The notes under the pieces are model-generated. The model was given only the letters and a program-made list of their open reading frames with translations, had not been told where the DNA came from and made no database searches. The position numbers and the translations under genes are program-made. Positions 33,079 through 44,900 of a DNA stretch of 64,000 nt are shown piece by piece. The DNA is taken from positions 1 to 64,000 of the forward strand of contig JAULSR010000012.1 of NCBI GenBank assembly GCA_030512295.1, given 5' to 3'. Origin of the DNA: Bombardia bombarda. Its lineage: Eukaryota; Ascomycota; Sordariomycetes; Sordariales; Lasiosphaeriaceae. Numbering within the stretch: the first letter of the stretch is position 1; each line of letters opens with the position of its first letter.

Positions 33079-34769
33079 GAATGTACCACAGCTCCATCTA
33101 GCAGCAGAACAGACATAGACACGGGTATGTGAGTGTCTGGGCTTGAAGTGGTTGGTTTGATGAAGGAGGGATACGAGAAAGTGAGAGTTGTCATGTGGTA
33201 GGGAAAGGGTGGCAATGGGTACGTGGCACACCAGGGGTTCAGGTTATAGCAGTGAATGGTTTAGTATTTAGCTTTAGTCTCTCGTTTATTCTTGATAGCT
33301 TAGGTAGGTGGATAGCAAGTCGCTCGTTTACACACCAAATTTTAACACCAGTCACTCTTTGAACATTCACCCCACCCTCAAAGTTGCAATGTAATCATGT
33401 ATGACATTCATTTCAATGGTTACACTTCACATTAGATCTTACTAATCTTGGACGTTATCTCCTCAACATCATTCTCGAGGTGTGGTTTATTATTCAGTGT
33501 GCAGCCGTAAGCCTTCGCAATCGGACGCAAACAAACCCCTATTCGGTTCCACTCACCTTGTCACTGCAGTAACGCCACCCCCAACGACTGTGGGGTATTG
33601 CATCAGCGTTTTCCTGCCATAACTACTAGGCCAGTACTAAGTCGGGGATTTCTTTCCTTGCAGGAATATAACCAAAGCGTTAAAGCAGTGTTAACTACAG
33701 GAATTGACATTGCGATGACATGCAACCGCGAATCTAACAAAAGTGAGCGTTGCTCTCGAGGGGTGATGTCCAACGACTTATCGCGACTAGGATCTGCGGC
33801 GCTTGGCAAGCGGCACGCAATCCCGTGATTGCGTCCAACGTTGGAACAAGGTTCGGGCCGAAACACATGGGACTTGTCAGTTCCCAACCGAGCCGTTGTT
33901 TCAGCGGGGAGCTCACTCTCGTACTATCTGTGCTGTCTATGGTCCCGGGAGTTTCGGTATTGGCCGTCGAGCTACTCCAAGCGACCCAGCCGCTTAGTTT
34001 CTCATCTCTACCTACGAGCACCCATGTAGATTGGGAATGGGTCTCAGTGGTTGGGTCTTTGTTGGTGGGGTTTGCATCTCCGGGTTGTGTGCAGCCGCCC
34101 CCCCCCCCCCCCCCCCCGTCTTTGGATGATTCGTTGTCACACGTTTTGTGTGGGGTGAGCGCATCTGCCTACCTTAGCTAGAGACCAATAACCCTCAGTA
34201 TACTCTAAGGTGTCTGGCATGACTTATTGTGATGCCCATGGAGTGGTCTTATCCAGTCTCCTACCTTGGGCACGATCTTTGAGCATCTACTCATCGACCC
34301 ACCCCACAGGCAAAGTGGCGTAGATGCCCACGATCGTCACAGGCTAGATAACTAGGAATTTTTCATTATGGTCGTTAATTTGGACGGGACTGTCCGTGCA
34401 AAGGTGTACAATGGACCCTAATCCTAGTTCTAGTTGACAAGCCAGGGATAGAGTTTGGCGTGGCGCTTTTGTACTAGTGGAAACGGTCAACTAATGCGTG
34501 GTTGTTCAATATGGAAGCAGACGTGGACACAGTGCTAGAATTTACACCTACCGCTACTATGTGTAAAACAGACTTTCTGGTTGTGGCTGTACCTGGCTCG
34601 GAGACTAAAGCACTAGTCTACTCTTCTACTATCGATTCACTGACATCTTTTGTAAGATCTACTCCGGAGACTTCTTCAAGCCGGAGACTTCTTCAAGCCT
34701 GACCAAGCTCGGCAGTTTCTATAACAAAGAAAGTATACAATGAAAAGCGAGCTCATTAGGGAAAATCAA
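33079..34769. other. Intergenic
   Basis: This region includes a run of 18 C (about 34100-34118) and a duplicated ccggagacttcttcaag (34664-34698). No gene seen. Confidence 0.4.
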
Positions 34770-36302
34770 TCAATCGAACAACAGCTCTGCCAGTCGCTGT
34801 CTCGCTTCAGCAGCATCCCATTCCACCAAGATGCGGTCTCGAGACTCGTCCATCTTCCGCTTTACAAACGGCTCCATGCTCCGCTGCTCCTCTTGGCTTA
34901 AGAGATGCACCCTCGTCTTCCACAACTCGTTATCCGAGACCTCTGGGTCCCGCGGACCGAAAAATCGCTCATCCAAGAAGGTCCAGAAGACAGCATCAAA
35001 TACCCAGCTCTTCCTCGCCGCGTAATTGATCCAAAAGCGACCCGTCTCCCAACTGTCCCTCATGTATGCTGAGAGGGGCCACCCATTGAGAAAGACCGCA
35101 CCGTCTTCCTGGTCCTCCATGGCCTTCAACCAGATCTCCAACTTCGGCTCGTAGGCCTTGCTCCATCCTTCGACCCCAGCCGGCCTCCACATTTCTGGCT
35201 TTGCGAGAAGCAGCCACCAGGGCGGATCGAGCGCAAACTGCGCTGGTGCTGCATACGTGAATTCCCAGTCAATCACACTGGCTATCGTATCGTCCTCTCC
35301 GAGGCCCAAGAGGACATTGGCTGGCCGGAGGTCGTCACACCAGAGACGGAACGATTTGGAGCCGTTGGGAGCTTGTAGAAGTCTCGGACGCTCAGCTGAC
35401 TTGGCAAAGGCAGACCAGTTGTCTTGGGCGAATCCGAATGTCGACAAACGACCCTGTCTGGCCAGCCTGAGAAACAACTGGCGAGATACGTACTTGTTCC
35501 GACAGTCGTCTTCGTTTGCGACAAGATCGTTGTGTTGAAATATGAGCTGTGCTAGGTGCATAGTGGCCAAATGGACATACCACTCATCAGCCGTAGCAAA
35601 AGTGGTGTCTTCATCAGGAAAGATGGCTGTGGGGATATTGGCAAGCTGTTTCATGCAGCCCATATTGAGGGTGAGAGGTCGGCGAGCAACCTGAAAGGAG
35701 CCATCAACTTCGAGCAGAGAGCCGATGCGAGAGAACGTAGGCTTGGTGAGCTCCAAGAGACACCACGCCATGGACCCCCACAGACTTCTCAGCTTGCTCT
35801 CAGGGAGCCCCGGGTTCAAAGCCGGAGCCAGGGCGGGATCCCGACCAGGAACATTAAGAGGATTTGTGAAGTCGCCTTGGTTTTCGATGCGGCGCATCAT
35901 GAGGAAAGGCCCGATACTCGAGGCCGGGCCGTAGTGGAGCACCTGGGGAACGGGAATGCGGGTGTTGATCCTCACATATTCCGCTGCTGCTGCCTCATAG
36001 AGCACCTTCTCGTTGGGGAACTGGGCTCTCGCCGACCAGGGAACCCGCACCATGATGTCGGATGACGAGTCTTGTTCTTCTCCGAAACGCACTCTGTAGT
36101 GAGCATTCAAGCCACCTATGACGAGGCCCAAAATCATTCCGGGCTTGCCAAGCTTTTCCGCGACAAGGGCGGCGACTCGGCAACAGGTAGGTTCCTTCTG
36201 CACTTTCTTTACGAATTCTCCTTCGGCAGCGTTGGCCCTGTCCCACGCGACTTTGTCAAGATTTTCCCCACCCTTGTACCAGGACATTCTCTGGACAGTC
36301 AT
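34770..36302 (-). CDS. Aminoglycoside phosphotransferase (APH)-family protein
   Basis: This single-exon gene gives 510 residues from the ATG at 36302 (MTVQRMSWYKGGENLDKVAW). A further 69 in-frame upstream residues look untranslated. The fold is that of kinase-like APH proteins. It has an N-lobe with IGGLNAHYRVRFGE and MVRVPW, a hinge region FLMMRRIENQ, the Brenner-type catalytic segment WCDDLRPANVLL (Asp and Asn preserved) and the metal-binding VIDWEFTYAAP. The C-terminal part (PPWWLLL, RFWINYAARKSWVFDAVFW) is typical of a large fungal APH subgroup. Substrates in fungi are mostly unknown, and resistance to aminoglycosides should not be assumed. Intact and apparently free-standing. Confidence 0.8.
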   Translation of the reverse strand: MTVQRMSWYKGGENLDKVAWDRANAAEGEFVKKVQKEPTCCRVAALVAEKLGKPGMILGLVIGGLNAHYRVRFGEEQDSSSDIMVRVPWSARAQFPNEKVLYEAAAAEYVRINTRIPVPQVLHYGPASSIGPFLMMRRIENQGDFTNPLNVPGRDPALAPALNPGLPESKLRSLWGSMAWCLLELTKPTFSRIGSLLEVDGSFQVARRPLTLNMGCMKQLANIPTAIFPDEDTTFATADEWYVHLATMHLAQLIFQHNDLVANEDDCRNKYVSRQLFLRLARQGRLSTFGFAQDNWSAFAKSAERPRLLQAPNGSKSFRLWCDDLRPANVLLGLGEDDTIASVIDWEFTYAAPAQFALDPPWWLLLAKPEMWRPAGVEGWSKAYEPKLEIWLKAMEDQEDGAVFLNGWPLSAYMRDSWETGRFWINYAARKSWVFDAVFWTFLDERFFGPRDPEVSDNELWKTRVHLLSQEEQRSMEPFVKRKMDESRDRILVEWDAAEARQRLAELLFD

Positions 36303-37223
36303 TGATGTTCGTTGGGACACTAAGGTCTGCTCGTTGCTAAGAAGCCGAATATGAAGTAGAAGTTTGAAGGTTGAGAAAAGCTCAACCCAACTTCGGCGTA
36401 AAAGAAGTATGTGCTGAATTGTACAGCGCCAAAACACTCGCACTGTGCAGAGAGCTGTCATCCTGGCTCCAGTTTCAAAAAGGGTCCACGGAGCTCCGAA
36501 TCCGTGCATATGAATTTCCTGCTTTGAACTTGTTGGTACGTAATACTCGCGCGTTCACCCGCTTTGATGTTTGTCGCTGCCTGATATGTCACTTTACTGG
36601 GGGCTAACCAACAGACGCATAACTCCGTGTAAAAGCCTTGCGCACCGTTCAGACGACGTGAAATGAGACATGAGCACATTGCCATTGGATGGCCACATTG
36701 GCGTTGGTTGGTAAGCTGGGACTGATAGCCCAATGTGAAAAAGCCAGCACGTTCCGTACAGTGCATTCTGTGCGATATCAAGGTGCCTTGGTCAAGATGC
36801 CTTGGTCAAGATGCCTTGGTCAAGATGCCTTGGTCAAGATGCCTTGGTCAAGATGCCTTGTTGGGTGCCATGTATCAGGCGGCAGAGAGGGATGGAGAGA
36901 ATGTACAAGTAAATGCAATTACTCCCCCATATTCTGACTTCTGGCCATCCAAGATCTCAACAATCCAGCGACAGGACGATACGTTCTCATCGCTGTTGAT
37001 ACCCATCTCTCACAAGTCGTTCTTCGTCGCCATTCTCAGCCACCAACCGTGCAAGCAGTGCTCTGCGGTGCAAGGGAGCGCGAGGCTGAAGCAGAAAAGG
37101 ATTGGGTCCTAGAATAAGTACTGGTTTATAAAATGAGGGTATCGATCCCTTGGGTGACAGAGTTGGGGCTTGGAGAAATGATTGTTCCCTTTTTCTAAAG
37201 GGAAATGAAAAATCGAAATTACC
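36303..37223. other. Intergenic with minisatellite
   Basis: This is the 5' flank of the APH gene and the 3' flank of tRNA-Asp. A 14-bp array (gccttggtcaagat) occupies 36785-36861. No gene seen. Confidence 0.45.
36785..36861. repeat. 14-bp tandem repeat, about 5.5 units
   Basis: The unit gccttggtcaagat is repeated almost perfectly, which suggests recent expansion. Confidence 0.9.
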
Positions 37224-37229
37224 AAAAAG

Positions 37230-37234
37230 AAAAA
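37230..37234 (-). terminator. Pol III terminator of tRNA-Asp
   Basis: A TTTTT run on the minus strand, 7 bases past the tRNA 3' end, is followed by another T5 at 37224-37228. Confidence 0.6.
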
Positions 37235-37241
37235 TGTGATC

Positions 37242-37329
37242 TCTCCCGCCGGGAATTGAACCCGGGTCCCGAGCGATGCCGAACTTGACAGATGACAAGC
37301 TCATATACTGACCACTATACTACGGAAGA
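37242..37329 (-). tRNA. tRNA-Asp (GTC) with a 17-bp intron
   Basis: On the minus strand the acceptor stem TCTTCCG pairs with CGGGAGA. The D arm reads TAGTATAGTGGTCAGTA, which carries the A box. The anticodon stem TGAGC pairs with GCTCG. The T arm, CCGGGTTCAATTCCCGG, carries the B box. The loop begins TTGTCA, giving anticodon GTC. Twenty-four bases separate the two stem halves, so a 7-base loop plus a 17-base intron fits, with the intron after position 37 as usual for nuclear tRNAs. A T run follows. Confidence 0.9.
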
Positions 37330-37782
37330 ATTGTGGATGTGATCATCCACCGTAGATTGTTGGGAACTTTGGCTCATCATGTTATTTATTAACCTTGATT
37401 CCACTTCCTCAGACCCAAGCTGTCAGTCTCGTTGGTCCAAGACAGAATACTTCGTGCAGCCAACAACACAACGCCTTACGGATGCATAAGCCGATTCACA
37501 GTCAGCCGGGGGGGGTATCGGGTAGATAGGTGCCTAGCCATGTCAGGTGTCTGGCTGCGTCCAAAGACGATGCATCTCCTCCCCCCTTCCCTCTCTCTCT
37601 CTCATCCCTTTTCCCCCATTCTCATTACAACATGGTCACCTACCTCTGGAACAGTGACCTACCTCTGGAACAGTGCTTTTGAGCTATCGTTTCTCACCCA
37701 TTGACTACTTCTATTTTATTACAAGATTCCACGTCTCTCACCCAGTCGCCTTTCTCCAGTTCTAGAAAGCACCACTCTCACA
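37330..37782. promoter_or_regulatory. Intergenic, 5' flank of the HET gene
   Basis: CT-rich sequence (tccctctctctctctc) and a duplicated cacctacctctggaacag lie 100-200 bases before the HET start. There is no obvious TATA box. Confidence 0.3.
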
Positions 37783-39746
37783 ATGAGGCTCCTCCACACA
37801 AAGAAGCTCGAGGTGAAGGAGTTCATCAAACCCCCGCAGTATGCCATCTTATCGCATACCTGGCAGGGGGAGGAAGTCACATTTCACGACATTGCAGACC
37901 TCTCAAAGGCTCGTCTGATGGCCGGGTTCGCCAAAATCAAGGGTGCCTGCGACCTTGCCGCCAGCCAGAACTTTGACTACATCTGGATCGACACGTGCTG
38001 CATCGACAAATCCAGCAGCGCTGAGCTGGGGGAGGCAATCAATTCCATGTTCGGGTGGTATCAATGGTCCGCCGTCTGCTATGCATATCTCAGCGACGTC
38101 CAAGAGATGGAGGATGTGATGCAAAGCAGATGGTTCACGAGGGGCTGGACTCTTCAAGAACTCATTGCGCCTCTGATCATGGAGTTTTATTCTGTCAATT
38201 GGACAATCCTGGGAAGCAAGAAAGACCGAGAGTTCAGATCTCTGTTGTCCAGAGCCAGCCACGTCGATGAGCCAATTCTGCTCTACCCGAGATTGATGAA
38301 CCACATCCACCAAGTTAGCGTGGCGAGAAAAATGTATTGGGCATCCAGCCGGATTACGACTCGCATAGAAGACGAGGCTTACTGTCTCATGGGGCTCTTC
38401 GGGGTCAACATGCCCTTGATATACGGAGAGGGTCATAACGCATTCCGTCGCCTCCAGGAAGAGATTATCAATAACTCGCAAGATGTGGATGATTCCATCC
38501 TCGCATGGTACAACACTGAGTCGCAGCCGCAGCTTTACTCAGATATTCTTGCCTACTCTCCAAAGTCTTTCAGCCTGTCAGGGGATATCTCTCTTGGTGG
38601 CGCATCGAACCCCTTTCCTTTCAATCCCCAGGAACCCATGTCTATAACGAGCCAGGGCATTAAGCAACCGTTGCTCATCTTCCGGGGCGACATTGACAAT
38701 ATGGATGACGGTTGCGGTACAAGACATTTTCAGCCCTTCCCCCGTGAACTCAGAGACGAGTGCTTTACAGACGATGAGACTCGCTTCTTGGCCATTCTCA
38801 ACTGCCAGGTGGGACCAATTCCTGGAGTATCTCCAGTCCTGTTTGTTTCCCCGCATCAGAGCGCCTATCGTCGCGTCGTTATTCGTGGCCAAGATATGCT
38901 GCGATTTTCATTGCACGACGTCGCCTACCTGGCTTCATCCCAGTACGATCTTCACAAGAGCATCATACAGACCATTAGTACGATCAAGGATACAACCCCA
39001 ATCTACCTCAAGTCAACCCGTAAGTCTTTTTTTCCAATGGAAATATTTGGTAGCCGCCTGGCGGTGTAAATACTTACTGCTAATTAAATGTCTCAGCATC
39101 CTGTCGTTGCCATTGTTCCATGGAAGACGTTAATCTAAAACGGCACACAAGGACTGTTGCCGGTCCTGGTTTCGAACACATCAACACAACCGATGCATCA
39201 GCTCCGCGGGATCTCTTTCAGACGTTCTGGCTCGTTCCACTAGACAAACCAGCATCCAAGGTCACCATCACTGTTTCGAATGTCTTTCCTCCAGAGGACT
39301 GGGATCCCATATGTCTAAGACTTGTCAAAACCATCAAATCAAGACGAATCAACCATCGTTACATTGCGACAGAGTCGAGGATACATGGGGCCGTTGCGCT
39401 CGATTTGAAAGGAGCCAGTGACAGAAAGGTCGGACGTGTGACGCTGATCTTTGGAAGATTTCCCCTCGAGCAGGGCATGGAATATGATGGATGGTGTTGC
39501 CTTATAAGTCACAATGACGACAGAGAAGGTCCGGCATTGAGCCAGCTCCTGGAGATGGATACGGCCACTTGGGCACCGTTGAAACCTGATTCTGCGCTGG
39601 AACTGGAGCCAGGGGTCGTTCTCAAGGCCACCATGAGAGAGACAACGGTCGGCAGAGAGGATTGCGACCTTATCCGGCTATGGGTTGATAGCAACACTGA
39701 CGTCGACGGCGAGGAAGGAAAAGACTTGATACCGACCTCACCTTAG
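37783..39746 (+). CDS. HET-domain protein
   Basis: Two exons, 37783-39019 and 39097-39746, give 628 residues. The 77-bp intron has GTAAGT, a CTAAT branch and CAG. The HET domain occupies the N-terminus: MRLLHTKKLEVKEF, YAILSHTWQGEEVTFHDI (about residues 20-37), DYIWIDTCCIDKSSSAEL, then SRWFTRGWTLQELIAP. The following IEDEAYCLMGLFGVNMPLIYGEG block is the usual continuation in HET-E/HET-D-like proteins. The C-terminal 300 residues (VPLDKPASKVTITVSNVFPP) are an unrecognised beta-rich-looking region with no NACHT or WD repeats, so this is a short HET protein. HET domains induce programmed cell death when non-self is detected. Intact, and nearest neighbour of the caspase-like gene downstream. Confidence 0.85.
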
Positions 39747-41044
39747 GTCGGTAGGTACCCTCCCTAGATTAGCAATTCGAAACAGTGCACGCTCTGCTCC
39801 GGTCCAAAATCGGTCAAAGCCGCTTGCGCCAAGCGTTCCGAGTTACGACTTCCGGGTAACTTGATCACAGCGTCCAGTATGTGGAGCCGAATTATACGTT
39901 GTTATGATGGATTAATAACTGATTTGAGTATACTGCTGAGCTTGAATGCACTCAATAAGATCTTCAACCTATTGGTTCATGGGTCAAGAATGTGAGTTGA
40001 CGCGTAGATCTATGCAATTCGGTATTAGCCATCGAATTATGCCGGACTATGGCGGGAATACCTGCTCCTGTTATATTAGCCGAAATAAACCTAGGGGTAG
40101 CCGATATTGGCTTGCGTGGCTTTCCCCGGGATCCCAGCGCTCTGGTCGCCGCCCACTTCCCGTCCGATTTACAACATGGGTGGTGGTACCATGATTCAGT
40201 CATCTTCCCCCCACCTATTGAAGAGATCATAGGCGTCTGTATACCTTGTCCCTCCTAGTATAAGGGCCATCTGGTTATGGCAAACATTCCTCGAAAATTG
40301 ACAAGTATGGTTATAAAGCGTCGCCAAAGTGTACAGAAAAATGCAAAGGCCTGTCTTTTTATGGTTTAAATACACCGATAACTATCTGTCGTCAAGACAG
40401 ATGTCGAGTTTATTTCCGTCGATGGTCCCATTTTGATGCCCCTGCACGGTTGTTCCTATGTGTAAACGTCAGTTCATCCACCAATTATTCTGAAATTTCG
40501 CAAGATCACATCACCTCGCTTGGAATATTTGCGAGATGACGGCTTCGTGGCGAGATATCCAGAGTCATATTTGCCGCTGGAATGGATTTGATTGGGCCAG
40601 AATTTCGGTTGCTGAGGTTGATCAAGAAAGCTTAGTGTTTCTATTGACCCGTCCCGTGGTTCACAGACAATTTAAAACTTCCATCACACCGGACGTTGGC
40701 TCTCCAGCATCCAAGTGTAGTTTCCCTCAAATTATTCACGATCTTCAAACCCGTTACATTCTCACCGTGCAACATTCTCCAGCTTCCCCGCGTTCTGCCG
40801 CAACGTTGTCTTTCAACTTCCGAGATCTGAACCGCATAGACCAGACACTCACTGACACCGACCTATCTATGGCGTGCGAGATTGACACAATTCATTATTT
40901 TCACACATATATAATGCATCGAGCCGTCACGACTTGAAGAAGAAACATCATCCACCAAACTCATCATACTCGGTCATCATAACAATTCCAGAGTCTCAAC
41001 ATCAAAACAAAACACTCATCCCACTTAACAACCAACCGGCCAAA
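39747..41044. other. Intergenic
   Basis: Short plus-strand frames at 40049-40258 and 40536-40937 read reasonably, but I recognise neither. The region ends with the promoter of the secreted repeat protein. Confidence 0.4.
40908..40914 (+). promoter_or_regulatory. Candidate TATA box
   Basis: TATATAA lies about 130 bases upstream of the ATG at 41045, with A/C-rich leader sequence (atcatcaaaac-like) between. This is a plausible core promoter for a strongly expressed secreted protein. Confidence 0.4.
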
Positions 41045-41422
41045 ATGCTTCCCAACATCTTCTACACGGCCCTCTTCGCCGCCCCCTTCGTCGTCGGCCT
41101 CGTCGTGCCCGCCCAGGAGGACGCCAACATCGCCGTCCGCCAGATCCCCACCACCTTGACGCTGCCCACTCCCCCTACCGGTACTGCCTTTCCCTCCCCA
41201 CCTGCAAAGGGTAAGGGTAAGGGCAAGGGCACCGGCACTCCCAGCCGCACCAGGACTGTCAGGCCCACTCCCACTGGCACCCCCACTGGAAAGGGCAAGG
41301 GCAAGGGCAAGGGAACCGGTCTTCCCACCGGCAGCCTGCCCACAGGAAAGGGCAAGGGCAAGGGAACAGCGACTGGCACTCCCGTGAAGCCTACTCCGAC
41401 GCCCAAGGCTACTCCCCTCTAA
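41045..41422 (+). CDS. Secreted Lys-Gly repeat protein
   Basis: This 125-residue protein starts at the ATG at 41045 (AAAATGCTT context). The first 20 or so residues are a hydrophobic signal peptide (MLPNIFYTALFAAPFVVGLV). After EDANIAVRQ, the mature part consists of Thr/Pro-rich segments alternating with three blocks of KGKGKG(K)GTG, for example AKGKGKGKGTGTP, GKGKGKGKGTGLP and GKGKGKGTATG. It has no cysteine in the mature part and is strongly basic. The Thr/Pro segments would be O-glycosylated. I do not recognise a family. It could be a cell-wall or matrix protein, or an extracellular polyanion binder. It lies tail-to-tail with the caspase-like gene. Confidence 0.7.
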   Translation: MLPNIFYTALFAAPFVVGLVVPAQEDANIAVRQIPTTLTLPTPPTGTAFPSPPAKGKGKGKGTGTPSRTRTVRPTPTGTPTGKGKGKGKGTGLPTGSLPTGKGKGKGTATGTPVKPTPTPKATPL

Positions 41423-41982
41423 GCAAGAAATATGTTGAAAGGAAATTGATGATTGGGTGACTTCGTGTACGGGTGGATTAGTGAGAAAAAGGCAATAGCA
41501 GGATAGGGGACACGGACTGGATACCAGTTGCGGACTGTACTTCATCTGTACAAGATTCTAGATCTAATATCCAGGTACCTACATGTATACAAGTTGGTAA
41601 CTGTGGGTACCTGTCATAAAGTCTAGCAGAATCACTTGAAGTGGGGTCGTGGTATAAAAAGTCAATCCAAATTCATCACAAGTGTTACAGAGCAGCATCT
41701 AAGTTTATCACTAACCGTGACACTCGCTTCAATAAGACCTTTGTCCCCCAGGCAAAAATGATAAAAGGCAGCAGCAGAGAAGAAAAAAGGGGAGGCACCC
41801 TGGCAAACTGCGAGCTAATTGTAAAATAAAGTGCATCTCGCACAAAAGAAATAGGTAAAATGAACGTATGAGCCAAATGACCGACAAAAGAAAGTGAAAA
41901 ACGAGTGGATGCTCAGCAGCAGCGATGTCAGTCCCAATCCCCCCACCAATCACCTCAACAAGAGTATACCCCAAAAGCCTTA
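41423..41982. other. 3' intergenic between convergent genes
   Basis: This holds the 3' flanks of the secreted repeat protein and the caspase-like gene. Nothing else seen. Confidence 0.4.
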
Positions 41983-44900
41983 TCAGTAAGGCAGCTCCCT
42001 CGTCTCGCCCGTCTGCTCTGCCTCGTCTTCCTCTGACTGGGGCAGGGGACGATATCGCTGGCCAGTCGACAGCCGCCATCGCCTCTGCCAAAGATCCCCA
42101 ATCTGGCGTCTGACTTCAACACGTACGAAGAGAGACCGCAGAAGGCTCCGTAGGTAGATCTTAACCTCCTCAGACATGTCGTGGTTGTCAGTTGCTACCG
42201 TGTTATTGTTGCTGTTGTTCCAGTTGTACATGGTGAGGAACAGCGCGGTAGCGAGGCAGGCCACCGCTGTGGAGCTGAGCACGTAGCGGGTGGGCGTGGG
42301 CTGCATCACTAGTATGTCTGGCACGTTGGAGATGAGCGCCATGAGGGCAAAAGGGAGGAAGGAGAGGCCGGTGGTGACGAGCACATTGGTCTTTTCGCCA
42401 TTTTTGTTGTTGTCGAGAGTGAGGAGCTGGGTACGTAATTGTCAGTGCTTGAGATGCCACTGGTACTGCTGTAATGGTGGTGCACACTCACATTGGAGGT
42501 AAACACTTTGAACATCTCGGTTTGTCGCGTCAGGGACTCCCCAAGAGTGCGAAGCTCGCGGATGTCATTCTCGATATTCTTAACCATCACGCTGGTTCGC
42601 GGCTGATCCTTGGTCGGCCGACCTGTGCTTAGATCGAAAAACTCGAGATCGCTCTTCTGGAATCTCTCCCATGCCGTGATGGTCCCCATCAGTCCTTGCA
42701 GCAGCTGTTCCAGGAGCTGGATGATGCGGTAAGAGATCTTTTGTATTCGTCTCAAGTCAGCATCCTTCGCATTGCTGGTCTATATTAAGGGCGTTTATAT
42801 ACGATTAGCGCAGGGACATTATCAGGATGGGGTTCGGAGGGTAACAGTCTTACATAAGGTGTAATCTTCTTCAGCAGTGTCATCCCGACATTGAGCCACT
42901 CGTGCTTTGCTTCGTTGATACACGACTCCAGAACACGTAGGAAGTACTCTCGTGGTGTCCAGATTGGGGTGTCAGCGGCGTGGCGTCTGCCAGTTAGAGG
43001 ATCCATCTCAATACTATCATCTTCTGAATCGGAATCAGCGTACTGATGTACGTCATATTTGCTTTCTCCTCTATCGTGATATGTGTCGAAGAACCCATAT
43101 GCTGTCCAGAAATGCTTGTCCACGCCAGTGACCATGCACGAAAACTGCGCCTGGTGAATGAAGCTGCTGGCACGGCCCTCCGATTGGTCCAGGAAACTCA
43201 CATCGTTGCTGTATCGCAGAGGTCGTCGTTTCTTCTCGGATCCGTTTTCGGTATTTAAATAATGTTGTCCATCGCCCTTCCTCCATGCGAGAAAAGGGAG
43301 ATGAAATGAAAGTTGAAATGCTTGGCTTCCGGATGACTGCTCAGAAACAGGTACCGAGCCCATCAGTTTGAACGCACGCCAGGGTTGTGAGTGAATGAGA
43401 TAGTGCAACGGAAGTAGAAAAAGCAACATACCTTGAACTGAACACCCATGGTTGGTTGAAGGGGGAATGTGATGTATTTGTAAACGAAGTCTTTGAGGAA
43501 GAAAGCTTGGTTATGCGAAGCGGCGGCGATGATAGACAATGCAGTCCAAGAGTCGAGATTTGCAACGTATCTTATCCCGTGTCAGAATCTTCATGGTAAA
43601 GCACGCTCAAAATTTCAACTTCCACTTACAATAAGCGCCTTCTAGCAACCACAGGTCCTTCTCGCTTCTCTTCTGATATAGTCTGTAAGGAAAAATAGGT
43701 TTATCCTAGTGGTTAGCAAATGACGACGTGTAGCAACTGAGTAACAGGGAGATAAACCGTTATCTGTTATGTTAATAATACACTTACCTCGTTCCGTAGA
43801 GCATTGAAAAGTTGATACCGGTTAAGAAATTGGAGGCCATCATGTGAAGCACCATCATTGTCTGGAAGTCGATCGTCAACGATGGCAACAGCCGAGGCGG
43901 CATCGTGGTGGTGACCTCCAGACAACAGCACATTGAAGTTTGCCGGAGAGCAGAATGCCCGCACTTCATCGCACAAGTACTGTCTGGATGGATCGTCATT
44001 GCTTTCAGTAAAGGCGTCGATGATCTCCTTTGAAGTCAAGTTGCTGGTACCGTCAGGTGCGTTGTTGCGCTCGTCATAGTAAGCTGACTCGGTTTCGTAT
44101 CTGTAGAATTTCCCCTGGCCGCGTTCGAAAGCCCTCGGCCAAGATGACTTTCGGATTATCCCTGTCCCTGTCTGTGAATTCCGCGGCATCTCCACATCGC
44201 CATCCGAGTCCTCTTGGCAGAGGCGATTGAACTCCAAAGCACAGTTTTCCCCCGTGGCGTAACCAATGAAGGATATTGCGGGTGAGTCCGGGAGTAGGTC
44301 CCAGACAACTAAAGGTATCTTGAGAACAAGCATAACAGATCCGCTCGGATACGCCGCGTCGATGGTTATTCCCTGGGCCTCGGGTGGTGCTTCGAGCAGC
44401 CACTCCTTCCACTGCTTCCACCTTTCCGCACTGAGTCTGTCACCTCTCAGTCGGACTGATATCAGAACTTCAGTGTCCCTTGAAGGTATTTGTCGCTGCT
44501 GGATGGTTGGTGTGTTCAGCAAAACGAACTCTTGGCGGCTGTTTGAAAGCGTCGAAGCTGGGAGGGGAGACAGCAAAATGGTCCTGGGTTTCTTGGACAG
44601 GAAGCAATAGATTGGTGTTCTCCGGTATGGGGGTTCGAAGAGTGGCCGTCCAGTTCTCTCGTCGAGTGCAACAGTCGAATTCGTATCGTCGGTGAAGCGA
44701 ACTTTTGACTTCCAGGCCTGAAGACGATTGATCAATTGCCTGTGTAGTTCAACAACAGAAAGCCACTTCTGTGTCCTGGCGGCCTCGGCGAGTTCATCAA
44801 TAAACGAGCTGGTGAAGGAATGATCTCCCACTCCGGCCGCGATCGATTCAAATCCGCACGCCGCCAGTGTTTCGACCACACCTTCACCGCTCAAAGCTTC

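Noticed and set aside
36785..36861. CRISPR-like array
   Set aside because: Units are contiguous without spacers, and the genome is eukaryotic. It is a minisatellite.
40049..40258. Plus-strand 69-codon frame (MAGIPAPVILAEINLG)
   Set aside because: Composition is protein-like, but it is too short and without splice partners or recognised relatives.
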